From Pontiellaceae bacterium (lineage in GTDB: Bacteria; Verrucomicrobiota; Kiritimatiellia; Kiritimatiellales; Tichowtungiaceae): a stretch of 5,506 nt of DNA. The stretch's first letter is position 1. Every line of letters begins with the position of its first letter. The translations under genes and the position numbers were made by a program. The notes beneath the pieces are model-generated. The model saw nothing but the letters and a program-made list of their open reading frames with translations. It ran no database searches and was not told the DNA's origin. Shown piece after piece: positions 1 to 5,224 of the stretch. The stretch is taken from assembly GCA_029934215.1 (NCBI GenBank), contig JAOZMR010000196.1:1-5506 (forward strand), given 5' to 3'.

Positions 1-40
1 AACTTTTTCGGAAAAAAGGGGTTGACTCAAGCTGGTACTC

Positions 41-95
41 TGACCCCTTGGATGACTGACCCCTTGGATGATGACCCCTTGGATGACCCCTTGGA
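41..95. repeat. Short direct-repeat cluster, four copies of TGACCCCTTGGA
   Basis: Four exact copies of the 12-mer TGACCCCTTGGA start at 41, 57, 72 and 84. The gaps between copies are TGAC, TGA and nothing, so the periods are 16, 15 and 12 bp. Linkers that are partial copies of the unit's own start suggest growth by slippage or unequal recombination. On the other strand the unit reads TCCAAGGGGTCA, and its TCCAAGGG part matches one arm of the hairpin at 2289-2327. The repeat sits in non-coding DNA next to a left edge that resembles a mobile-element terminus. The exact copies are directly visible; their origin and function are unknown. Confidence 0.9.
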
Positions 96-359
96 TTTCG
101 ACTGTAAAATCCCGTCCGAAGTGAAAAAATGGGATTGATTTCCGATTAGAAATCGCTCAATCGACATGCACCTTAAAAAGACTGCCGGCTAGTGTTCGTT
201 TTTTTTTGAATGGATTTCGGCGATAAAAGCACGCTTTGAAATGAAACGGTAAGATTACGGGCTTCTGAAGGGCTGTTCATTCAATGTTGGACGTTCGTCT
301 TTGTTATTGGCTACTCCAACCATTGGAACCTTTTCGTTGCGCCCTCTGCGCTCGTCGCG
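96..359. other. Non-coding region upstream of the sigma-54 promoter
   Basis: I see no credible gene here on either strand. The region holds a 9-T run at 199-207 without a convincing stem before it, and a small palindrome at 315-327. A GGCGATAA string at 219-226 resembles a sigma-28 -10 box but has no matching -35. If the sigma-54 promoter at 360-375 is real, enhancer sites for its activator would be expected in this stretch; no clear paired sites were found apart from the 315-327 palindrome. Confidence 0.6.
315..327. repeat. Palindrome TCCAA-CCA-TTGGA
   Basis: TCCAACCATTGGA has perfect 5-bp arms around a 3-nt centre. It matches 12 of 13 bases of TCCAACCCTTGGA found in the hairpin inside the 566-aa gene (2291-2303). 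It lies about 33 bp upstream of the -24 element of the sigma-54 promoter. It could be an activator or repressor site, or simply a member of a dispersed palindrome family. Confidence 0.45.
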
Positions 360-375
360 TGGCATTCACCTTGCT
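360..375 (+). promoter_or_regulatory. Sigma-54 (-24/-12) promoter
   Basis: TGGCATTCACCTTGCT fits the RpoN consensus TGGCAC-N5-TTGCW. The invariant GG (361-362) and GC (373-374) are separated by exactly 10 bases, as required. The site points at the small gene pair beginning at 394. Transcription would start near 386, only about 8 nt before the ATG at 394, which would leave the apparent ribosome site at 381-385 largely untranscribed. Either the real start codon is further in (517 is possible) or the transcript has a very short leader. Sigma-54 promoters need an AAA+ enhancer-binding activator and are common for flagellar genes in several phyla. Confidence 0.6.
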
Positions 376-393
376 TGAACAGGTGCAAGTAAT

Positions 394-678
394 ATGAAAA
401 ATCAAAACATACAAAACGACGGGTTTATTAATAAAATGAAGATCGTCCACCGCACACCGGCGAGACGGCGCTCCAGTACAAAGGTTTCTCGCGTCATACA
501 GGCGGGAAAGGTTTGCATGGACCACCGCCCAGTTAGCGTTGGCGAACCTCACCAAACCATACAAATTGTTCCAATTATGGAAAACGGACGAATCAAAGCT
601 CTAAAAGCTTCTTGCTCTTGCGGAAGCGAATCGATTTATGACATTCAGTACACTGAACCACAGGAGACAACACAATGA
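394..678 (+). CDS. Small hypothetical protein with a C-terminal CSCG motif, possibly flagellum-associated
   Basis: A 94-aa protein of unrecognised family. The N-terminal 40 residues are basic and Arg/Ser-rich (TPARRRSSTK at 21-30). The C-terminal half (about 46-87) alternates hydrophobic and polar residues like a small beta domain and contains CSCG followed by an IYDIQY strand; the two cysteines could bind metal or form a disulfide. The ATG at 394 has AGGTG eight bases upstream, but a sigma-54 promoter ending at 375 would place the transcript start about 8 nt before this codon. The internal ATG at 517 (Met42, with AAAGG five bases upstream) would give a 53-residue protein that keeps the whole CSCG domain. 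The gene overlaps the next by 4 bp (ATGA), so the two are almost certainly co-translated. A flagellar link is inferred only from the promoter type and the FlgM-like neighbour. Confidence 0.7.
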   Translation: MKNQNIQNDGFINKMKIVHRTPARRRSSTKVSRVIQAGKVCMDHRPVSVGEPHQTIQIVPIMENGRIKALKASCSCGSESIYDIQYTEPQETTQ

Positions 679-944
679 AAATAACCCCAGATTACGGCAT
701 GATGCCGATCAATCCAATACGACAGAAGCAACACGCAGCCGTCGATGGCGGCACAACCTCGCGCCTTAAAGAGTCGACCGTATCGAATACGGCTCAGCTT
801 TTATCCCGAAACCAAACCAATCTACAAAAACGTCTCTCACCAAGAGATGAGGTTATTCAACGTTTCTCCGGCAACATGACCGATCCGGTGCATCTTCAAG
901 ATCGAACGATCGATTTGATTATTCAACGTATGAAAAACATATAA
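675..944 (+). CDS. Small hypothetical protein, weakly FlgM-like
   Basis: An 89-aa protein starting at an ATG that overlaps the upstream stop codon (ATGA), with AGGAGA eight bases before it, so translational coupling is likely. The N-terminal part (1-45) looks disordered and begins MKITPDYGMMPINPIR. The C-terminal part (about 36-88) is predicted helical, with SNTAQLLSR, then SPRDEVIQRFSGNMTDP, then IDLIIQRMKNI. This layout of disordered N-terminus, LS-type helix, charged helix and final I..ii..m helix is reminiscent of FlgM anti-sigma-28 proteins, but the family's diagnostic residues are not clearly present. The gene shares the sigma-54 promoter at 360-375 with its partner. If it is FlgM-like it would bind and hold the flagellar sigma factor in the cytoplasm. 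I am confident it is a gene but not of this function. Confidence 0.7.
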   Translation: MKITPDYGMMPINPIRQKQHAAVDGGTTSRLKESTVSNTAQLLSRNQTNLQKRLSPRDEVIQRFSGNMTDPVHLQDRTIDLIIQRMKNI

Positions 945-1034
945 AAAGTCAGCCGCAGAGCCGAAACTAGCAAGCAGGCAGAGATTTGACAGCCAAACAG
1001 ATTGGGCTTGTTGGGTGAGAATCAAATCGTCCGA

Positions 1035-1072
1035 TCGTGAATTTATCGCTATCGTGATCTGCTCATTCGTGA
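1035..1072 (+). repeat. Three TCGTGA direct repeats in the leader of the 566-aa gene
   Basis: TCGTGA occurs at 1035-1040, 1052-1057 and 1067-1072, with start-to-start spacings of 17 and 15 bp, ending 13 bp before the ATG at 1086. The leader (945-1085) also holds a consensus TTGACA (986-991) but no good -10 hexamer 16-18 bp downstream. The repeats could bind a regulator or be chance; nothing else supports a function. Confidence 0.3.
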
Positions 1073-1085
1073 TTAACTCTGTCGC

Positions 1086-2786
1086 ATGAAAACAGAAAAC
1101 ATAGAAAAATACTCCTCGGCAATTACTCTCTCAGATATGGAAATTTTCGTGTTTCCAGAACTGCTCTATGCCCTTTTTCTCGCGAATATCATGAGCCCAC
1201 GTATCTGGAAATGGCGCGACGATCCATGGTTCTCCAAGCTCGACAAAATGTCGCCCAGCAAAAAAATCAACCGTCTTAAGCAGTACATTATAGACCACTA
1301 CGAATTCAATCTCGACCTCGATACCTGGGGGCTCACCACCCAAGAAACCGAACTGGAGAGGTTTTCCCCATTTATGGACGCAAAAACCATTAGCGGCTCC
1401 AACGCCCTATTTGGATACCAAGGCGACAAACACTATTTCTCTCTCGATATTCGCCGCCATTTCGGTCTCGAAAAGTATGACGATTTCGTGATCCCGTACT
1501 GGAAGACCGAAACCATCGAAGCGATGGATGCCTTTGCGCGGAAAGACAATTACCGCGTCGGCGCCGGCGAATGCGTTTCGCTCTCCACCCTCTACGCCGC
1601 CGCCCTCTACATCATCTGCGACATCCCGCTCGAAAACATTTTCCTCATGGCGACCCCCCTCCATTCCCAGAATTTCATTGCACATGGCAAAGGTTTTCTC
1701 ACCAACAACCGCCGAATCGTCACAAAAAACATGTGGTTCAACGGGACGGAACTGACCGATAAAGCGCAGCGTGCGCTCCGCAACGAACAAATCACCATGG
1801 TCTTCAACAACACAGGCTACGTCCATAGCGTCTACCCAGATTCCACCATGCCAGCTGCTGAATACGACCGCTTCAAGCAAAGCGTGGGCGACTACCTCTC
1901 CACACCCATCACCTTCGAAATCCTCGCAAACTTCCTGCGCCAACACTCGCAATTCCAGCAATGTTTTCAAATCTGCCATAACTACCACGGGAAAAAACGC
2001 TGGGTCGCCGCCGAACGCGCATACGCATACGAACACGCTGCGTCCTACAAAGTCAGCGACAACACCCGAGACAAACTCCTCGAAGAAATCGACACCGAGG
2101 AATTCTACTGCACCCCTCTGCCCGACCGCATTTGCATGCCACAACTCGAAGAATTCTTCAAAAACAATCCCGTTCGGCACCTCGACGCCGACTCCATGGC
2201 GGCGCTCGGCGCGAAGCTAGATTGCACCAACGAACAGAAAAACGAAATGCTCGCCGCGCTCGCCAATTTCGTACACCTCGAACCCGAGTTTCCAACCCTT
2301 GGAAACTCAGGTTCCAAGGGTTGGAAAAAGATCGAACTCCCCCTCAGAATGCCCCGAACCGAAGTGATTTCCACCATTGAATCGATTCGTGAAGAAAATT
2401 CGGCGGCAGATTTGGCCTTCTATGCGATGCGCGACATGACCCGATGCGACTGGGCTCCCTACCTCAAAGCCTCACTCGAACGCAATCCAGTCGCAATCGA
2501 AGCCACAAAAACCCTCAACAACAACGACCTCTTCCAAACCCTGGAAAAAATGGAAACCGAATCCATATACGATGGACCACGCCTCGCCCAACCCGACGAA
2601 GTCTGGAACTTCCAAACCGGCGACGGGCTCGAAAAAGCAATCCTGCTTTCCGCAATATGGAAAAAAAGAAAACCAAACGCAACAATCAAAATCAGCGTCC
2701 AGCCAACCCTCGTTGAGCTCACCCTAGACGCGCACGAACTCACCTTTGAAACAAGCAAAGGACTGACCCAAGAAATCGATTTGTGA
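1086..2786 (+). CDS. Transglutaminase-like conserved hypothetical protein
   Basis: A 566-aa soluble protein with no signal peptide or membrane helix. The core at about 158-215 has the order of a papain/transglutaminase-like fold. GAGECVSLSTLYAAALY (159-175) carries the candidate nucleophile Cys163 at the start of a helix. A strand and PLHSQNF follow, with candidate His193, then LTNNRRIVTKNMWFNG (205-220). The acidic third member of the Cys-His-Asp triad appears to be Asn207 or Asn208, which leaves activity in doubt. The C-terminal 350 residues are mostly helical and unrecognised. The ATG at 1086 is the first possible start, since an in-frame TAA lies just upstream, but there is no Shine-Dalgarno site. 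Residues 402-414 are encoded exactly by a perfect 39-bp hairpin element. Substrate and role are unknown; a protease, peptidoglycan hydrolase or non-enzymatic binding role are all possible. The gene stands apart from its neighbours (141 bp before, 144 bp after). Confidence 0.85.
   Translation: MKTENIEKYSSAITLSDMEIFVFPELLYALFLANIMSPRIWKWRDDPWFSKLDKMSPSKKINRLKQYIIDHYEFNLDLDTWGLTTQETELERFSPFMDAKTISGSNALFGYQGDKHYFSLDIRRHFGLEKYDDFVIPYWKTETIEAMDAFARKDNYRVGAGECVSLSTLYAAALYIICDIPLENIFLMATPLHSQNFIAHGKGFLTNNRRIVTKNMWFNGTELTDKAQRALRNEQITMVFNNTGYVHSVYPDSTMPAAEYDRFKQSVGDYLSTPITFEILANFLRQHSQFQQCFQICHNYHGKKRWVAAERAYAYEHAASYKVSDNTRDKLLEEIDTEEFYCTPLPDRICMPQLEEFFKNNPVRHLDADSMAALGAKLDCTNEQKNEMLAALANFVHLEPEFPTLGNSGSKGWKKIELPLRMPRTEVISTIESIREENSAADLAFYAMRDMTRCDWAPYLKASLERNPVAIEATKTLNNNDLFQTLEKMETESIYDGPRLAQPDEVWNFQTGDGLEKAILLSAIWKKRKPNATIKISVQPTLVELTLDAHELTFETSKGLTQEIDL
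2289..2327. repeat. Perfect 16-bp inverted repeat (hairpin element) inserted in frame in a coding sequence
   Basis: TTTCCAACCCTTGGAA (2289-2304) and its exact reverse complement (2312-2327) flank the 7-nt loop ACTCAGG. The total of 39 bp is exactly 13 codons, begins on a codon boundary, and encodes Phe402 to Lys414 (FPTLGNSGSKGWK). Each arm is itself a near-palindrome, TTCCAA-N3-TTGGAA, so the element holds two such sites 22 bp apart centre to centre. The encoded Gly/Ser/Asn-rich peptide looks like an inserted surface loop between HLEPE and KIELPLRM. It resembles in principle the Rickettsia palindromic elements that invade genes in frame, but the sequence is different. Confidence 0.85.
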
Positions 2787-2796
2787 GAGAGCCACA

Positions 2797-2823
2797 GTTT
2801 GGAATCAAACCGAACAATTCGGT
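2797..2823. other. Two adjacent small hairpins after the transglutaminase-like gene
   Basis: GTTTG-GAAT-CAAAC (2797-2810) is followed at once by ACCGAA-CAA-TTCGGT (2809-2823); the two share two bases, so they may be alternatives. No T-run follows, so they are not a standard intrinsic terminator. They begin 11 bp after the stop at 2786 and may stabilise the 3' end of the transcript. The rest of this gap (2824-2930) holds a weak promoter-like TTGCCT (2853-2858) and an imperfect palindrome at 2881-2893. Confidence 0.3.
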
Positions 2824-2930
2824 GCGCGACGTTCCAAAACGCTCGAAAAATCTTGCCTTAACTCTACCTTTAGATTTACAGTAAACGTTTTACAAATCAC
2901 ACGTTACCAAATTATAAGGAGAGTAGAGTC

Positions 2931-3494
2931 ATGACTAAAGTAGCCGTATTGGTTTTATTATGCATGTGCAACCTGTTTGTTGTTGCCGAAGAAATTCCCA
3001 AAAAGGAGCTCAAAAAACTGAAAAGAAGCGTAAAGATTCTTTCAGTTTCAGATCGAAAAACAGAGAACCAAGAAGATGAAAAAATCTTCCTTCTCAAATT
3101 CGACACAAACCAGGACGAAGACAACGACGAGCAGTTTAAATATCGCTTTCGTGTTACCGTCGAAATAACCGACAAAGCAAAAAACACCTATTTTGCTCAG
3201 GTACAAGCCTCACAACGCGCGCTTCATGAGGACTACCTCGGAGAGGATACCTGGGAATTTCATATTCCAATCGGCAACATGGAACGCCCAAAACTATCAG
3301 CGTACGTCATCCAATACGGCATTCTCCATGAAGGAAAATTCATCCCGTTGAACGAAGATTTCGACGATGTAGACACCGTTGAAGAATTAACAGAACGCAG
3401 CCCAAATCGGCTAGACGGAAACATGAAGCTCTTTAAACACACCTACCTCTACGACGAGGACGGAACGGAGGAAGAGAACGTAAAAATCTACTAA
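2931..3494 (+). CDS. Small acidic exported protein of unknown function
   Basis: A 187-aa protein with a Sec signal peptide: basic start MTK, hydrophobic core VAVLVLLCMCNLFVV, and likely cleavage after VVA (residue 19). The cysteines at 11 and 13 do not fit a lipobox. The mature part is highly charged, with Lys-rich EIPKKELKKLKRSVK (21-35), acidic NQDEDNDE (about 60-67), then probable beta strands (KYRFRVTVEI, TYFAQVQASQ, TWEFHIPIG, AYVIQYGILHEGKFIPL) and an acidic C-terminus. This suggests a periplasmic or cell-surface beta-sandwich; the family is not recognised. The start is well supported by AAGGAG (2916-2921) nine bases upstream. It ends 14 bp before the SulP gene, so co-transcription is likely and it may be a periplasmic partner of the transporter, though this is inference from position only. 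Confidence 0.8.
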   Translation: MTKVAVLVLLCMCNLFVVAEEIPKKELKKLKRSVKILSVSDRKTENQEDEKIFLLKFDTNQDEDNDEQFKYRFRVTVEITDKAKNTYFAQVQASQRALHEDYLGEDTWEFHIPIGNMERPKLSAYVIQYGILHEGKFIPLNEDFDDVDTVEELTERSPNRLDGNMKLFKHTYLYDEDGTEEENVKIY

Positions 3495-3508
3495 AAACCT
3501 CTCTAGCC

Positions 3509-5122
3509 ATGGCAACAACAAACAAACTATTCAAACTGAAAATCGAGCGCCCACGGAATATAAAGAACGATATTCTATCGGGTCTAACCGTTGCGCTGGC
3601 GCTCGTGCCAGAAGCCGTAGCCTTTTCGTTTGTTGCAAAGGTCGACCCGGCGATTGGTCTATACGCCGCATTCATGATGGGGCTAATCACAGCAATCTTA
3701 GGCGGGCGACCTGGCATGATCTCCGGCGCAACCGGCGCCGTAGCTGTCATTTTTGCGCCCCTCATGATTGAACTGGCCCAGCCAGGCATCCTCCCAGAAG
3801 GCATAACCAAAGAAGGCTACCTTTTTTCCGCCGTGATTCTAATGGGAATCCTACAGATGATTTTTGGCCTTCTAAAACTTGGTAAATTCATCCGGCTCGT
3901 GCCGCACCCCGTCATGCTCGGGTTTGTGAATGGTCTAGCAGTCATCATCTTCAAATCACAATTCGAAATGTTTCACATCGGTCACGGAGAACACGCTCAT
4001 CTCCTCCCGATGATGGATCTCTGTATTATGGGAGGAATGATCGCCCTAACCATGGGAATCAGCTTTTTCCTCCCAAAACTCACAAAAGCTGTACCCGCAA
4101 CTCTCATCGCAATTATCACCGTCACCGTAATTTCCCTCTTGCTTGAGAAACTCGGCATCCATGAACCACGCAACGTGCTCGACTTTGTACAAGATATGGA
4201 TCCAACCAAAGAAACCATCGCCGCAGGACTTCCAACCTTTGGAGTCCCACAGATTTCATTCAACTGGGAAACCCTCAAAATGATCATGCCATACTCCGCG
4301 CTAGCGGCGGCGGTTGGTCTAATTGAATCGTTAATGACTCTAACACTTGTCGACGAGATCACCGAAACCCGAGGACGCGGAAACAAAGAATGCATTGGAC
4401 AAGGTCTAGCGAATTTCGTGAACGGATTCTTTGGCGGCATGGGCGGATGCGCAATGATCGGCCAAAGCATGATCAACATACGCGGCGGAGGTCGAGGACG
4501 CCTATCCGGCATCGCCGCAGCCCTCTTTTTGCTCGCGATTCTACTGATTGCCGCACCCCTCGTAGAAATCATCCCCCTAGCCGCACTCGTCGGCGTCATG
4601 TTCATGGTTGTGATCGGCACCTTCGAATGGTCAAGCTTCCGCGTACTACCGAGCGTTCCGAAAATGGATGCATTCATCATCATCTTAGTCTCGGTAATCA
4701 CCGTTCTACAAGACCTTGCCATAGCCGTACTCGTTGGGATCATCGTTTCCGCGCTAGCCTTCGCATGGGAGCACGGCAAAAAAATCCAAGCCAACATCAA
4801 AACAGACAATCACGGAACAAAAGTGTACCACCTTGAAAGCGCGCTATTCTTTGGCTCCGCCCAATCATTCAAAGATCTGTTCGACCCATCCAGCGACCCA
4901 AAGGATGTGGTAATCGACTTTAAAAACGCCCGAGTCTACGACCATTCCGGCATCGAAGCCATCAATAACATTACCGAACGCTACGCTGATCACGGAAAAT
5001 TCCTACACCTTCTCAATCTAAGCAAAGAGTGTGAGACACTATTAAAAAAAGCCGACAACATCGTAGAGCTCAGTGTAATAAAAAACCTCGAATGGCACCT
5101 CGCCGTAGACGAACTTGGTTGA
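3509..5122 (+). CDS. SulP (SLC26) family anion transporter with STAS domain
   Basis: A 537-aa inner-membrane secondary transporter of inorganic anions, typically sulfate or bicarbonate in this family. Family hallmarks are visible in order: GLTVALALVPEAVAFSFVA (25-43), the GGRPGMISGATGA segment (65-77), VPHPVMLGFVNG (131-142), GLIES (270-274) and GGMGGCAMIGQS...NIRGGG (309-328). Hydrophobic segments run from about 22 to 420, as expected for the paired inverted-repeat fold. A cytoplasmic STAS domain occupies about 435-525, with the loop motif DHSG at 478-481; Ser480 aligns with the phosphorylatable serine of SpoIIAA-type STAS domains. Length is normal for bacterial SulP. The substrate cannot be told from sequence. 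The ATG at 3509 has no clear Shine-Dalgarno site, which suggests coupling to the exported-protein gene ending 14 bp upstream. Codons 241-245 (LPTFG) contain a copy of the window's TCCAA-N3-TTGGA palindrome. Confidence 0.95.
   Translation: MATTNKLFKLKIERPRNIKNDILSGLTVALALVPEAVAFSFVAKVDPAIGLYAAFMMGLITAILGGRPGMISGATGAVAVIFAPLMIELAQPGILPEGITKEGYLFSAVILMGILQMIFGLLKLGKFIRLVPHPVMLGFVNGLAVIIFKSQFEMFHIGHGEHAHLLPMMDLCIMGGMIALTMGISFFLPKLTKAVPATLIAIITVTVISLLLEKLGIHEPRNVLDFVQDMDPTKETIAAGLPTFGVPQISFNWETLKMIMPYSALAAAVGLIESLMTLTLVDEITETRGRGNKECIGQGLANFVNGFFGGMGGCAMIGQSMINIRGGGRGRLSGIAAALFLLAILLIAAPLVEIIPLAALVGVMFMVVIGTFEWSSFRVLPSVPKMDAFIIILVSVITVLQDLAIAVLVGIIVSALAFAWEHGKKIQANIKTDNHGTKVYHLESALFFGSAQSFKDLFDPSSDPKDVVIDFKNARVYDHSGIEAINNITERYADHGKFLHLLNLSKECETLLKKADNIVELSVIKNLEWHLAVDELG
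4231..4243. repeat. Palindrome TCCAA-CCT-TTGGA within the SulP gene
   Basis: TCCAACCTTTGGA has perfect 5-bp arms and differs by one centre base from the hairpin-arm sequence at 2291-2303. It encodes part of LPTFG, echoing the FPTLG encoded by the hairpin element. It lies in a soluble loop between membrane segments (about residues 213-255), where an inserted sequence would be tolerated. It may be coincidental. Confidence 0.35.
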
Positions 5123-5175
5123 AAAACAGTCCCATTCGTGTGAATTCGCGAATAATAAATATCCAGCCCTCATAC

Positions 5176-5224
5176 AAAACGCACATTTCAGAGATTTGCC
5201 GGCTCTTCACGAATGTGCGTTTTT
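5176..5224 (+). terminator. Probable intrinsic terminator after the SulP gene
   Basis: AAAACGCACATT (5176-5187) pairs perfectly with AATGTGCGTTTT (5212-5223), and the 3' arm runs into a T-tract (5220-5224). The 12-bp stem with a 24-nt loop lies 53 bp after the SulP stop and is correctly placed to end that transcript. As the leftward transposase gene stops at 5236, the A-run on the left arm would let it terminate that gene too. The 3' arm overlaps the apparent ISL3-type terminal repeat beginning at 5201, so the stem may have arisen from, or been altered by, insertion. Confidence 0.6.

Noticed and set aside
41..95. CRISPR-like array
   Set aside because: Repeats are only 12 bp, with gaps of 0-4 bp and no spacers.
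180..207. Possible terminator: 9-T run after GCCGGC
   Set aside because: The bases before the T-run form only a 3-4 bp stem, too weak to call.
200..226. Sigma-28-like promoter (GGCGATAA at 219-226)
   Set aside because: The -10-like string is close to consensus, but the -35 position is all T, and no gene start follows within a sensible distance.
304..564. Leftward open frame of 86 codons across the sigma-54 promoter and the first small gene
   Set aside because: No ribosome site, no recognisable motif, and it conflicts with the coupled + strand pair.
986..1014. Sigma-70 promoter with perfect TTGACA before the 566-aa gene
   Set aside because: No acceptable -10 hexamer at 16-18 bp spacing, so it is noted only in the leader description.
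1407..2180. Long leftward open frame of 257 codons and several + strand frames overlapping the 566-aa gene
   Set aside because: They lie wholly within the well-supported gene and arise from its biased C-rich third positions; their translations are low in complexity and lack recognisable domains.
2931..2990. Lipoprotein signal for the 187-aa exported protein
   Set aside because: Cys11 and Cys13 are not preceded by a lipobox; a standard signal peptidase site after VVA fits better.
3997..4809. Leftward open frame of 270 codons opposite the SulP gene
   Set aside because: It is a shadow of the SulP coding sequence, whose family motifs are unmistakable.
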